Source: Gnetum montanum (taxonomy: Eukaryota > Streptophyta > Gnetopsida > Gnetales > Gnetaceae). Taken from it: a DNA stretch of 64,000 bases. The translations under genes were made by a program, and so were the position numbers. This document shows positions 33,540 to 45,854 of the stretch, one piece after another. Each line of letters starts with the position of its first letter. The first letter of the stretch is position 1. The notes under the pieces were generated by a model. The model saw only the letters and a list, made by a program, of their open reading frames with translations, searched no databases and was not told the origin of the DNA. The DNA lies in NCBI GenBank assembly GCA_015680685.1, contig MNCI01003975.1, positions 2,039,371 through 2,103,370 of the forward strand. Direction: 5' to 3'.

Positions 33540-35230
33540 AGTTTTGTAGACCACATAGCTTCAATAAAGAAAAACCTCTAGAATGGCTTGAAAACCTAAT
33601 CAAAACCCTTGACTTAGAATTAGGGGACATAACTGAAGACTCTCTAGTTCAAGTTCCTATCATAATGCATAATGATGAGGATAGAACCCTTAAACTAAGT
33701 TCCTCATTGGAACCACAATATGCTTAAGATATCACCAAGGTCCTACAAAGTAACATTAAGGCCTTTGCTTGGTCATATTAAGATATGCTAGGCCTAGACC
33801 CTTGTTTAGTCTAGCACAACATCATACTAGACCCTAGCATTAGATTGGTTAAGTAGAAAGTGTGTGAAATTAGACCTGATTTGGCCTTGGTAGTTTATGA
33901 TGAAACTCTACCAAGTTGGTTTCATTAGGGCTGTTGATTATGCAAAATGGGTGTCTAACATAGTGGTAGTTCCTACGAAAAATGGGAGTATCCATATTTG
34001 CATTGATTTTTGAGACCTAAATAAAGTGACTATCAAAGATGACTTCCCTTTGCCTAGTATTGATTAATTTATTGATACTATGGCTAGAGATGCCTTATTG
34101 TCCTTTATGGATGAATTCTTAGGATATAACCAAATTTTGATTAACATAGAGCACCAACTTAACATGACCTTTATGATCTCTTGGGGTACCTTGTGTTATA
34201 CTAGGATTCCATTTGACATTAAGAATGCAAGAGCAACATACCAAAGAGCCATGACTTATATCTTCAGTGATTACATGCTAGGTTTGCTCAATGATTACAT
34301 AGATGCCATAGTCATTAAATCAAAAGTGGCTAATGACCATGCTAATGACCTAGATCTTATGCTTAAATGGTGACTCAAATACAAGCTTAGGATCAATCCC
34401 AAGAAATGTATATTTTATATTAAGATCAGTAAGATGCTTAGCTTTGTAGTCTCTAAAGCAGGGATATGTGTTGATTTTGATAAGGTTAAGTTCATATCAA
34501 AATTAGCAATGCCTACCAACCTTAAGGAGTTTCAGGGACTACAAGGTAGATTACAATTTATTCATAGGTTTATTGCTAGGCTTATGGACAAGTTATAGCC
34601 CATGCAACACTTGCTTAAGAAAGGGGTTTACTATGAGTGGAAAACTCAATCTGAAGAGGCCTTTTGAAAACCTTAAGTAAGAATTAGCATAACTGCTGAC
34701 AATCTATCCTCCAGAAGAGGATAAACAATTTTATATTTACGTTGCCATCTTTGATATATCCATTACCTCTCTACTCTATCAGAAACATGATGATGAAGCA
34801 AAAATGCTTGTACACTACCTTAGCCATGTGTTAGTTTCCCATGAGGCTTGATACATTGAAGTGGAGAAGTATTATCTAGCATTAGTGTTCTCTTTGAAGA
34901 AGTGGAGACACTACCTCTTCAAAAGCCAAGTCAACATCATTTGCAAAGATAGCATACTTAGAGTCACAATGATTAACATTTACAAAAGTATCCATATGGC
35001 TTGATGGAAAGTCATAAGTGCAAAATTTAACCTTGATTATATCTCTCGATCCTCAACAAAAGGTCAAGCTATAGCTATACAACTCACAGTTTTAACCATA
35101 GATCCTGAATTCCCTAATGAGCATATTAACATTGTTAGCCAAGTACCCAAGTGTTATGAGGTGGTCATGCACTTTGTCAAAGCTTCAACTACCCCATAGG
35201 GCCAGTGTGGTTTCCATCATAACATTCCAA
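33540..35230 (+). pseudogene. Element D reverse transcriptase and RNase H (broken)
   Basis: RT motifs read in order: AVDYAKWVSNIVVVPTKNGS, CIDF.DLNKVTIKDDFPLP, FMDEFLGYNQI (34107-34140), ISWGTLCYTRIPF, then NDYIDAIVIKS where the catalytic YIDD has become YIDA. Thumb: LRINPKKCIF and NLKEFQGLQGRLQFIHRF. RNase H follows: KMLVHYLSHVLVSHEA, LALVFSLKKWRHYLF. It ends with the first residues of a second RNase H (MHFVKAST; the matching segment in G is LHFDGAST) and then breaks. The best open part is 34080-34373. Stops and the lost catalytic Asp make it inactive. Confidence 0.85.
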
Positions 35231-35299
35231 TCTAGTAAGATTCGACACATTGAACACTATTAAGAGAGGTAGAAGCAGCAACATCACCATAACTTGAAC

Positions 35300-35495
35300 A
35301 TGCGCAAGATCAAAGAAGATGACTTGGTTTTCAAGGATGTCTAGGAGCATGTGGACAAATTTTCAACTAACTAGGAAGGGTCCTTTCTTGTTATCAGAGC
35401 CTATGGAAATGGTGCATTTAGACTAGCCAACATGAATTGGAACGAGCTGGTCAATTTGGTCAATCATTCCTATCTAAATCCATACTACATGTAGC
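35300..35495 (+). pseudogene. Integrase C-terminal scrap of element D
   Basis: Reads KIKEDDLVFKDV, then EGSFLVIRAYGNGAFRLANM and NHSYLNPYYM before a stop, the usual end of a gypsy integrase (GDLVL...GPF.V......GAYRL......NL...YY). The zinc-binding and D,D35E parts that should lie between RNase H and this piece are missing, so an internal deletion of about 1.2-1.5 kb has removed most of the second RNase H and the integrase core. Confidence 0.75.
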
Positions 35496-35532
35496 TAACA
35501 ATCATCAATAAGCAAGCTTGCTTTCAATGGTT

Positions 35533-35615
35533 TGCTACAATCTTAAACTGGCAACACAGCCTACCAGGGCCTTAAACTAGTATCATATCTTACCATGACC
35601 TCCTTAGACTAGCAA
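35533..35615 (+). repeat. Junction motif, three copies after integrase end (element D)
   Basis: Copies at 35533-35552, 35564-35582 and 35592-35615 read near CCAGGGCCTTAAACTAGTA, the same motif as after the protease of D. Confidence 0.7.
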
Positions 35616-35732
35616 TTTTGATAACCTAGATAGCTTGATTCTCATGTGGCCTATATGCATTGTAGCATTATAATATGTAATGGTGTTTTGTATTATTTGT
35701 TAGTGCCTCTTGAGTCAATCCTCCATGCACCA

Positions 35733-35747
35733 ACAAAGAGGGGCCAT
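35733..35747 (+). other. Polypurine tract of element D
   Basis: AAAGAGGGGCCAT stands directly before the LTR start TGAAACACC, as expected for the plus-strand primer. Confidence 0.75.
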
Positions 35748-37253
35748 TGAAACACCATAAAAATTTGCATGTTATAACCAATTTTCATCATTTAGTCTTC
35801 ATGCCATGAAACCCAAGGTAAAACTTCATTGTAAATGTGAAGACTATAATCCATGGAGGACATTCTCACATATTCCATGCTTCTAGGGCTAGAAATTACC
35901 TCATAAGTGGTCAAAGCCTCATCTCCTAAGTGAAAAAAGCCATCTCATATCTATATTTGAACTTGGGGAAATTGAAAATGCCTTTTGGAATGCCAAAAAT
36001 GATAATTTGATGGGTTTTATGGGGGGTATGCATTTTTCTACGTTGGAAACAATTGCAAGGAGAAAGATTTGACCTACCCCCAACATGGAGAGGTGGGGGT
36101 TTTTCCTTCAACTTGGAAACTTTCCCCCCAACATGGAGATTACATGCTTAGCTTAGAAACCTTCCCCCCTCAGTGTGGGAGTTTATCCCCTAGTGTGTTG
36201 GCTCCATCCCTAGCGTGGAAATTGCGTCCCCCTAGAATGGAAGCCAGAAAAGCCGAAATTCATCACTTGATGCACTTCACCATTGACTAGCCACTTCAGC
36301 AAGCATGGTGAGAGCTTAGCATGGAAAATTCATCTCTAGTGTGGAAGGTGTGCCTTGGCTACCATTTATAGTAAATGGAATGGCCATGGGAAAAGGTGCT
36401 TATTGTGAATAGTAACCCCCCAAATTTGGGCACCCATCTCATCTAAATGAGATAGAAATTTGGCAACCAACTTGCAGCAATTTGGAAGCCAATTTCTAGC
36501 CGTTTTGCAAACCCATTCATGACCTAAGACTTATAAAAGCTAGCCTCCAATACCATTTATAGGTTCCATATTCTAGAGACTATTCAACACTTTACACTTT
36601 TTAGCAATTTTGAAGTTCTATACTTGGGCATTTTCAAGCACTCAAGAATTCTTACAAGAACCCAGTGTAAAAACTTTGTGACCTTGTGACTTTGCAATCC
36701 CCATTTGAGATTTATGAACTTTCAAGCTTCATGTTGTACTCGTGAGATTTCCAACTCCCAACATAGAGCACTTGGGCAGCTTGGATTTTTCACACTTCTT
36801 AACTTCTATCATAGGAAACTTGCAGATCTAAGATTGTAGCAGAGAAGGTTCAAAAGCATTAGGAGTGGCTTAGTACTTAGATCATGGAGTAGATTACATC
36901 AGCTTCAACAAGCTTTGAACTCCTATGCTAGTGAACCCCTCCATTGCTTTCACAGATATTTTTTTGTACACATTTATGAAACTCATTCTGTATTGTTTTA
37001 ATAAAGTTTTTAAAGTCTCATTGTGTCTGTAATCTGCATTTGCCTTTTGTTTTCTTTAGATTTGTAATTTTTGCATTGTATTTTCACAATTTATTCACTT
37101 TTCATTTTGTTATTCACTAGTTGATCTATCAAATTGGCTAGTGTGCTTTAAATTCCATTTTTTTGGAGGCCTTGGGGTTTTGTGGGTTGAGGAATTATTA
37201 TGCATCGAAGCTCCTTCAATTTTTTCTAGTGATTGAATTTTTTGATCACAACA
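35748..37253 (+). repeat. 3' LTR of element D
   Basis: Starts TGAAACACC after the purine tract; the end is about 37253 (ACAACA). A TATA-like box is at 36529-36536 (cttataaaag). Between 36060 and 36345, words such as CAACATGGAG, CAGTGTGGGAG, CTAGTGTG and AGCGTGGAA recur every 25-45 bases with C-runs between them. These are the same words as in the internal array at 29990-33240. The long part after 36744 matches the left LTR. Confidence 0.85.
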
Positions 37254-38600
37254 AACCCCATCATAGGTAAGAACGTATTACACTATCAATGAACATGATC
37301 CTCATATCTTTTTTCTTTTTGACAAGGGAAAAAGAAATGCTGAAAAGGGGATAAGGAAAAATGAGATGCCATTTTACTTTCCCTTATTAAGTTTAAGCTC
37401 TAGATAATTAATTTTTTTACATTCCTTTGTCAAAATTACTAGCATTATTTTATCTATTCAAATGCCACATTTTCCTTTCTAGTGAAAACTATTCTTGGGT
37501 TTCTATACCTATACAAGAGGCACCTTTTTGGTCTCTTAAAACAAGTTTGTGGGTGTTGTTGTTGACCAAAGTTTATGCATCAACACCTTTTTGGTGCTAC
37601 AAGGGGAGCCTATTTTTATTTCTATATCTTTGTTTTAAGTTTCTACTTTTCTATTCTTGTTACTATTTATGTTCTTAGTGGCCTATTTGCAGTTCTTGAA
37701 AATTTCTATTTTATTTTAGTTTTTGAAAATTTATATTTTTCCTAGTTGATGAAAACCTTTATTTTTTTTATTTTTGTTACTATTTATGTTTCTATTTTTT
37801 TTGGAAATTTCTATTTTTAGGTTTTTAAAAACTTTTGTTTTATTTTATTAGAATCCTCATTGCCTTGTTTTTTTATCTTGTTCTTGTTAACAATCATTAG
37901 TTTTTTTTTTTCAATTTTACTAGCCTATTTTAGTTTTATTTCTTAAACCCTCATTTTTTCTAATCCAATTTATAAGTTTATACTTTGGTGGTCCTTACCT
38001 TAGTTCTAACTTTGGTAAGGTGGTCTTCCCATTAATTATATCATTCCATATGAGTTTACTTTTCTAGAATTTTTCTTTTACTACTTTTCTTTTAAATCCT
38101 ATATATATAACAATTTCACCTTTTCTTTCCAAAAAAAAATATTTTCCTATTTCCTTTAAATTTTACAATTTATTAGTAATTTTCAATTTTCAAGAATTTT
38201 TATTTTCATCCTTTTCATTTTATGAGTGAGTTTTTCCATAGAGCATCTCAACAAAGATCATTTACCCATGCCACTAATCAACCAACTACATGTCATTTCA
38301 CTTTAAGAAGATAATGAACTTCACATTTTTTGAACTCTATTTCAAAAGGAATTCAAACTAGGATGCCAACTAATCCTCCCCCTTCCCCACTAGTTCAAGA
38401 AAAGGAATCTTGGAGAGGTTGAGTTGGAAAAATCCATGGAAGGGGACTTGTGAGCAAAACCAATAATTAAGGTGCATTCAGAAGGAGTCCAAAAGGAACA
38501 TGTAAATAGACCTAAGAGTTAGAGGCGTAGACTTGTTGGAGAAGGTGTGCTTTCTAGAAGTGTGAGGTCTAAAAACATCATTGGTTGGAACACTGAGAGG
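37254..38600 (+). mobile_element. Element F: LTR end, primer site and leader only (plus)
   Basis: 37365-37585 aligns with the LTR end of element E (15507-15760 on the minus strand) and with 17591-17720. It ends GCATCAACA at 37585. A Tat-type primer site follows. The next kilobase is T-rich leader (37611-38220), then a stretch beginning near 38221 (gagtgagtttttccatagagcatctcaac) that could hold an old gag start but shows no domain. The right limit against element G is not resolved (38600-39250). Confidence 0.55.
37592..37610 (+). other. Primer-binding site of element F
   Basis: TGGTGCTACAAGGGGAGCC agrees with element C's TGGCGCTAGAAGGAGGGCC at 15 of 19 bases and stands six bases after the LTR end. 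Confidence 0.65.
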
Positions 38601-41600
38601 TTCGCAAGCGTATAGCCTAACTTCGAATTTGTGTGAGGGTCATGTTGGGGAAATAGAAACGAGGTGCCCTAAATAGTCTGGTTGGTCAAACAGGGACTTA
38701 TATGGTGTAAAATAATTTTTTGTAAAAAGAATTTGTAGAGCATTACGTGTGGGCACTAGGACAACAAGTAAGACCATAGCTGAGGATCTTGGCCCAAAAA
38801 TAGTGACATAAACGTGCAAATGCATATTGATAGTAGAAAAGTGCAAGAGTTATGCTAAAAACTGGAAACAAATGCTTAGAAAGGAAATGGAACAAAAGCT
38901 TAAGAGTAGAGAAATGGATTGGCCCAAAATTAGGGAGCGTAACTTTTTCTTGAACAAGAGGCAAAAACAGTACGTGTTGTTAGATAGGTATAGTGGCAGC
39001 GTAGCAGTGCAGTCATAGTCTCTAAGAAATCCAGGATGTGGTGCTAGTAGTTGCAAGGGAGGTTGAACCTGCTAGGTTAGTTGTCATCATGCTCTGTGTG
39101 GGTGCAATGGAAGATTGCATCGCGGTACTCGCCAAGGTGTCAAGCTCAGATGCTCAGATGCGAGAGAGATGAGAATGCTCGAAATGCTCAAATGCTTAAT
39201 GCTCTTCTAATTTGCCAAAAACTAAAGTGCTGAATGTCAAGGTATTTATAGAGCTAGGTTTAGTGTGAAAGGTAGATCAGGTGACATGTGGCATGAGTGT
39301 AGAGAGGGTCACGCTAGCATGTTACTTTTTTATAGTAAAGTGTTATCCTCTAGAGGATAGCAACAAGAACCCAAAGATTGTCGAACTGTGACCACAGTAC
39401 TTGGACTACATGTGCCAGAGTCTAAGAGACTGCAATGTACCTACAAATAGTGTCAAAATAATGTAACATGGAGACTACAATCTAGGACTATGTCTTCCCC
39501 CTCTTCTAAGCAGGGTCAAGCACAGGGACAATTTTAGAGATGAATGGGAGATGTAAAGGAAATGCAAATTACTAATCTTGGCCACTAGAGTGATGTCGAA
39601 GCTGAGATGAAAGTCGATGCCGAGTTCTAGAGGCTTTTGAAGGCTACCAGAGGCATTTTCCATGTGTCAAGCTGGTTATGCTACACAGCGTAGAAAAGTG
39701 TAGCAAGTAAACTTATTGAAATTTTGTAAGTTTTGAAATGCCACACTGGTTATGCTAGCTACACTCTGAGGTGTAGTAGGATAGGTAGCCTTGGAAGTTA
39801 GAAAATTGCCAAATGCATCTTCCATGTTGAGCTAGCTTAGCAGATCCTTGTCCAACACTTAGGCAAAATTGGGCCTTGAAACATGTGTTACGCTTGCTAC
39901 ACTGCATAGTGTAACAGAGTGTAGTAGCTCAAAAGATAGAAAATTTGCCAAACTATTTTATCTATCCTTAGCACTTTTGATAGACTCTAGCTTGGTACTT
40001 GGGAAAATTGGCAACTAGAACATGTGTCAAGTTGGGTATGCTAGGGAGCATAGCAAGCTTGACAGGCTAGGAGATAGAAAATTTGCTAAACTATTTGGTC
40101 CATCCCAAGCAACCCTTAACCACTTCTGGCTTGACACTTATGCAAAATGGCCATGGAAGTGTGTGCTATGTTGGCTATGCCAAGGAGCATACCATGATAC
40201 TTAAAAAAATTTTTGCAAAAAATATAAAAATATTTAGTTGTGCTACGCTGCCTACATTGTAAAGGGTAGCACTAGACTTAGAAAAATTTGCCCGAGTTTT
40301 GACACTTAGACAAATCTACTGTTGAACTGTGGAAGCCTGAATTGGTGGTGTTTCATTGGCCTCTCTATGTTGATGTCTAGAGGATTGACCCAAGAGACAT
40401 CGACAAAGAATATAAAACACCATGATGAACATGACACCAACAGAACTCATCAATGCTTGATTAGACAATGCTTCACTATGGTTGTGAGTGCCAAGGGAAT
40501 CAAGTGTGGTAGGGAATAGGTTAGGGAGATGGGTCAAGGGACAATGGATGAAGGGGATGTCCATTGTAGATGGAGCTGTAGGGTGCAGCATTATAATGAC
40601 TTGTCATGAAAGCATGCTCCCTCGTTAAAGTGCTAGTGAGGGAGTTAGCATGTGGAGGTGGCCTACCCTTTGGATTTCAACTTCTTGTCAGAGTGCTTGT
40701 GAGATGGTTGATCCAAGGCCAAACCAATTGTGAAACAAAAACTTTTTTTTTGACTTGGGCACTTAGCTTGTCCCATTTTCTTTTTATTTTTTTTCTTTTT
40801 TTTCTGTTTTGTCTTACTTTTGTTCTTCTTTCTCCTCACCTTTTCTTTTTCTCTTTTCTTTTTCTTTTATGTTGCCAAGCAAATATGCACCAATCAACAT
40901 TTGCTAACAGGAAATTGTGCATTGCATCTATAGGATAGGTGTTTTCTCCCTAGGATGAGTTGTGCTACATCCATTTGGGACTTTGACTAGTCCACAAAGG
41001 CTCCCCATGGGATGAGTTGTGTTACACCCATCATGGGTTTAGCGATTAATTGTAGAAAAGGTTTCACATGCATCAAGGAAGCTTGCAAGGAGTACAAAAA
41101 ATTGCAAGATTAAGAGGTAGAAGTCAATTAGCAAAGTGGATGGTAGGGATGTGCACTCTTAAGTAGCTAGGTGAGCCAAAGCGAACACATTAGAGCAGTG
41201 CGGTGTCTTACCACCATGATGAAATGCACCTTTGAACAACACCAGTAAGGCTTCATCTTACAAATGCAACACAGAGAAAACAAGAAAAAAACCACCACAT
41301 GAGATGAAGGCAAAGTCCTGTTTGCTAGGGGCATTGCAAGGGTTGTGAGTGTTGTGTCAGTTGCAAGTGCATGCGATGTCCAAAGCAAGAAGGCTAGTGT
41401 AGGCATCGACAGTGGCAGGCTACACAAGCTCCAGCAGCCACACCAAAAGTGAACACCCAAGTGGCTAGAGGCGATGGTGATGTAAGTGCTTAGGAGTTCT
41501 CACCAAAGGTAGGAGCCAGGAAAGCTAACTAACTACATGGCAAAGAATTACACTACTGAACACTCTTGCAGGCTTAGGCAATGGTGAGGGCTGAAGGATG

Positions 41601-41792
41601 GTAGTATTGTGGTTGGGCCATAGTACTACTAGGACTCTAGCAAGTGATGCTAATGGTCAAAGCTCTAACCAGGATGATTGGCAATGGTGGTGGTAGCCCT
41701 GGAAGGCCAACAAGATGCTAGGGATGGTGATGCTACAAATTTCCTAGAGGGTTTTTTCTTGATGACATGAACTTCATTTTAGAACTACAACA
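38600..41792 (-). repeat. 3' LTR of element G (left edge uncertain)
   Basis: On the minus strand the LTR would start TGTTGTAGTTC at 41792, just after a purine-rich tract. A TATA box (TATAAATA on minus, plus 39242-39249) lies inside, so the transcribed end extends left of 39240. No second copy is available to fix the left edge. It contains a hairpin repeat block (39650-40265) and T-rich tracts (40743-40870). 40265-41792 shows no gene; the open frames there are chance. Confidence 0.5.
39650..40265 (-). repeat. Hairpin repeats in element G LTR, about 140-bp period
   Basis: Blocks meaning 'catgtgtcaagctggttatgct...' return at about 39661, 39739, 39881, 40021 and 40159, mostly 140 bases apart, with a partial one near 40235. 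Each has a small dyad: TATGCT/AGCATA (40037-40042 with 40047-40052), ACACT/AGTGT near 39896-39909, ATGC/GCAT near 40176-40192. Shared filler is 'agatagaaaatttgc(c/t)aaactattt'. Confidence 0.7.
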
Positions 41793-41806
41793 CCTCACCC
41801 CATCCT
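41793..41806 (-). other. Polypurine tract of element G
   Basis: The minus strand reads GGATGGGGTGAGG directly before the proposed LTR start TGTTGTAG. Confidence 0.55.
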
Positions 41807-41916
41807 ACCTAAGAGGTGTGGGTAGGTGATGGAGGATTGGAAGTATTCTCCCTCACTTATTTGCAAAACTATGTGTGTTGAACTGTGGATGCTAAACTAA
41901 GAAGATTGCATGATGT

Positions 41917-42190
41917 GCTAATTTAAGGTCACAGTAGACCACTGTGCTAGTTTAATATCATAGTAGATAGTGGATGGCCAATTAAAGGTCATAGCAGCCC
42001 GTGTTATAGGTGCCAGCTTAGTGTCATAGCCCAAGTATGCTCTATGCCAGTTTAACATCATAGCAGACATCTATGCTAGTTTAACGTCATAGTAGACGTC
42101 TATGCCAGTTTAACATCATAGTGGATGTTTGTGCTAGTTTAATGTCATAGCAGATAATTGTGTTAGTTTAACATCATAGCAGACATATGC
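41917..42190 (-). repeat. 29-bp tandem repeat after integrase (element G)
   Basis: About nine copies; the last four (42066-42181) are exactly 29 bases each, for example TAGTAGACGTCTATGCCAGT followed by TTAACATCA on the plus strand. Earlier copies are 29-35 bases. Each holds the junction motif (GCTAGTTTAANGTCATAG on plus). The block starts where the integrase reading ends. Confidence 0.85.
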
Positions 42191-45100
42191 TTACCTTGCT
42201 TTTGTCATTGGCACGATACTACATACTAGGTGTAGTATGGCTTCAAGTATGAGTGGTTAATAGGATTGGTAAATTCATTGCCATCTAGATTAGCAAGCTT
42301 GAAGGCTCCATTGTCATATGCCTATATGACTAAGAAAGGCCCTACCCAGTGTTAACTAAGAATTTGTCCCTGGTCTTGTGAACGACCTTGAGGACTAGAT
42401 CCCCTTTCTTGATTGGATGCTGGTGTTGACTGTGCTTTTACCATTTCTTTTCTTGGTACCACTTGATGTGATCAAGTATCTGCATGCACTCCACCTCTAC
42501 AAAGTTGAGGTCAATGATCCTTAACCCATTGTTCTGAACCTCATCAATGAAGCTTAAGAGGATCATGCAAAGTAATGGGATCTATAGTTCAAGAGGCAAC
42601 ATTGCTTCAAATCCATACACAAGATTATATGGCGTCTTACCTATTGTTGTTTTGCATGTCATACGGTAGGCCCATAGCATGTAGACTAGTTGTTCATGCC
42701 ATCATCACTTGCTATTGTTAAGCATTCTCTTCGAAAGGTTGACGATGACCTTGTTCGTAGCTTCCACTTGACTGTTCACCTGTGGGTAGTACGGTGATGA
42801 GAAGGAATGTTTAATGCCAAGGTTTTCGTAGAAGGCTTTAGTTTCTACACTACTAAACTATGGCCCATTATCTGTGACTATAGTTAGAGGAAGACCAAAT
42901 TAGGTCACTATGTTATCAAGGATCAATTTGCAAACCTGTTGTGATGTTGTCTTCTTAAGAAGAATGGCTTCAACCCACTTTGTAAAATATTCAGTTGCAA
43001 TAATGATGAAGTTATGTCCTGCAGAAGACTTAAGCATTATAGGCCCTATGATATCCAAACCCCACCATTGGAACAGCCATGTGATCTACGTAGTATGCAA
43101 TTCAGTGGGTGGCACATGCATTAGGTTGCCATGTCATTGACACACATCACATGTCCTAACCTTGGAGATGCAATCACACTCTAGGTAAGGCCAATAATAG
43201 CCTAGACATCTAATTTTTACTTCCATTGCCCTGGGGGCTATATGACCTCCACATAGTCCCTCATAGACTCGATTGACGATCTTTTACACTTCACTGTCGT
43301 TAATGCAAGTTAACAGTATTCCATCATAGGATTTACGGCACAGGATGTTGTCACCTACAAGGATATACTGCTATGATCACTTTCGTACCCCATCTTTTTG
43401 GGCAAATGTTAGATTTTTTGGAGGCTCTCCTTATTAGAGGTATGCCTTAATATCATCATACCACTCTTGGGCATGAGCTGGGCTTATGGATGCAATGCTT
43501 GTTGTTTGAGTTATAGGCTTAGTGCAATCCACTGTTGAAGTGGGCAAAGTAGAAAACATGTTTGGCACTATGGTTAAGGCTAAAGTAGCTAGTGTGTTAG
43601 CTATGGCATTTTCATTATGGAGGACATGTTGGACGTTTATGGTTACAAATTGTTTAAGTAGATGTTTCACAAAATCACAGTAAGGTTGTAAATGTTATGC
43701 CTTACAAGTATAAACTTCTATAACTTGGTTGACGACTAGCTGCAAATCCCCTCAGACTGCTATGTTTTGGATTCCTAACTCTTGAGCTGCTAAGATATCT
43801 CTAAGGAGACCTTTATACACCACCATATTTTTTGTACAAGGAAATATGAAGTGATATGCAAAGGGTCAGATCTCCCCAGAGCAGAACATGATAATGGCAG
43901 TGGCACTACCACCTTGCATGGTTGAAGCACCATCAAAGTGTAAAATAGCCTCAAATTTTGTGGGTACTTGACTTATGCTATTAACATGCTCATTTGGAAA
44001 TTCCAGATCTATTGTTGCTTGATCATTACAAGTGAAGTCGTGAGTTGCACAGCTATTGCTTGACCTTTTGTGGATGCTTGCGCTATGTAGTATAGGTCAA
44101 ACTCTATGGTTATTACTTTCCATCATGCTATTCGACTACTTTCCTACATGTTTTTTTGTAATTGCCCAAAGTACATTGCTTTTGCATATGACATTAATTT
44201 GACTATGGAAAAGATAGTGTCTCCACTTTTTGAGTGCAAAGACTAAGGCAAGACAATTCTTCTCTACATTGTTGTATTTTGCCTCATGGGCTACTAGCAC
44301 ATGGCTTAAGTAGTAAATAGGGATCTCTGAGCCATCATCTTGCTTTTGGCAAAGCAAAGAAGCAACGGATGTGTCTGAGATTACAAGGTAAATATAGAAA
44401 TAGTTTATCTCTTTGTAAAGGGTAGATTGTTGGAAGTTGAGCCAGCTCCTTTTTTAGGTTGTCAAATTGCATTAAGCTATTTACTCAAATTGAATCCCCT
44501 TTTTGAGTAGATGTTGTATTGGCTACAGCTTGTCAGTCAACCTTATGATAAACCTATGTATGAATTGTAATTTTCCTTGTAACCCATGTAACTCCTTCAG
44601 GTTTGCTAGTGGTACTAATTTGGTAATAGCCTTAACCTTGTTGGGGTCTACGCATATGCCTACTTTTGATACTACGAAGCCTAATATGTAACCATTTTTG
44701 ACGCCAAAGACACATTTTTTGGGATTTAGCCTAGTCATGTCTAAAGCAATGTTTGAGGACATGGTCCAAGTCATCTATGTGGTCATGAACTAATTTGGAC
44801 TTAATTGTTATGTCATCTATGTAGTCATAAGTAATTCTAATAGATAGTCACTAAAGATATACATCATCGTGTGTTGATATGTTGCTCCTACATTCTTTAG
44901 TCTAAAGGGCATCATTGTATAGCAAAACATCCCCCAGGGGGTCATGAAAGTAGTGCTAAGTTGGTGCTCTGGATTGATTCGAATTTAGTTGTACCCTAAG
45001 AACCCATCCATAAAAGACAACAAGGCATGATCAGTCATAGTATTGATGAATTGGTCAATACTAGGCAATGGAAAATCATTTTTAATGGTTGCCTTGTTTA

Positions 45101-45770
45101 GGTTACAGAAGTCTATGCAAATGCGTATACTTCCATTTTTCTTAGGGACAACTACAATGTTTGAGACCTAGTTAGCATAGTCAACTGCTTGGATGAATCC
45201 AGCTTTTAAAAGCTTAGTGATCTCATCATAAATGGCCAACACCACCTCAAGCTTGACTTTATGCACTTTTTATTTAACTAGTTTTACGCGAGGATTGAGA
45301 ATAATGTTGTGTTGTATTATGTGAGGGTCTAAGCCTGTCATGTCCTCATAGGACCATGCAAATGCCTTGACGTTATTGCTTTGTTTGATTTGAGGTTCTA
45401 ACAAGAAACTAAGTTTCAATGTTTTCACCTCACCTTTACATGTTATTACAAGGACTTCTGTGAGGGGATCCTCAGTTATGTCACCTACTTCTAAGTCTAG
45501 AGCTCTAACTAAATGGTCTAGCCAATCTAGAGATGTCTCTAGGGATGCTATATTTACATCATAAGTGAATGGCTCAAAGTCTAGGAGTTCGGTGTTTATG
45601 CATCTTGTGGTACCACTGTAAGGTCCAGTCAAGACTAAGGGTGAATGAAGACTCTCGTATGCATTCATTTTGCTCAAGAGATCTTGCAAAGAAACTAGAA
45701 AAATGTCAAGTAGAACCTATCTTAATAAAGAAAATGCATAAAATAAGGAAAACAATGTCATGAAAATTTA
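42190..45770 (-). pseudogene. Element G pol: RT, RNase H, second RNase H, integrase
   Basis: Minus strand. A leader (45689-45270, 139 codons, LDWLDHLVRALDLEVGDITE) precedes RT: KNGSIRICIDF, FPLPSIDQF, FMDGFLGYN. The YIDD box is intact (DYIDDITIKSK, near 44840) but sits after a frameshift. Thumb and connection 44774-44523, RNase H 44357-44136. A second RNase H begins LHFDGAST near 43950. The integrase has an HHCC zinc-finger-like part near 43250-43130 (RTCDVCQ), then D in WGLDIIGP (about 43052), D in VTDNGP (about 42868) and E in SQVEATNK (about 42763), giving the D-D-35-E spacing. The C-terminus is KKGDLVLKVV near 42400. Multiple stops break it, but catalytic residues are largely kept, making this the best pol in the window. 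Confidence 0.9.
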
Positions 45771-45828
45771 ACTAACTATGCAGTATGCAAAGTAATTAAA
45801 TTTTTTGTGGCCTCAATTGGCCATAAAA

Positions 45829-45854
45829 TTGCTAGTTTAAGGTCATAGCAGACC
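45829..45854 (-). repeat. Junction motif before RT leader (element G)
   Basis: The plus strand reads TTGCTAGTTTAAGGTCATAG with GCAGACC after it, the same as the units at 41917-42190. It marks the RT-side border of the antisense cassette. Confidence 0.7.

Larger units (their letters stand above)
18676..37253 (+). mobile_element. Element D: long Tat-lineage Ty3/gypsy retrotransposon with antisense gene cassette
   Basis: The 3' LTR is 35748-37253 and the truncated 5' LTR is 18676 to about 19185; they align over about 500 bases. Order on the plus strand: LTR, repeated leader, gag, protease, then an opposite-strand gene region (24470-28011), a tandem hairpin array (29990-33240), RT, RNase H, a scrap of second RNase H, the integrase C-terminus, then the LTR. 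All coding parts are broken. The LTR start TGAAACACCATAAAAATTTG is nearly the same as element C's. Total length about 18.6 kb. Confidence 0.85.

Noticed and set aside
38640-39056. Several short frames on both strands near the F/G border
   Set aside because: No domain, overlapping on both strands, probably LTR transcribed end of G.
39130-39150. Primer-binding site TGGCGAGTACCGCG on the minus strand for element G
   Set aside because: It lies after the LTR TATA box, but G's 5' LTR is outside the window and a primer site should not follow the 3' LTR; likely chance.
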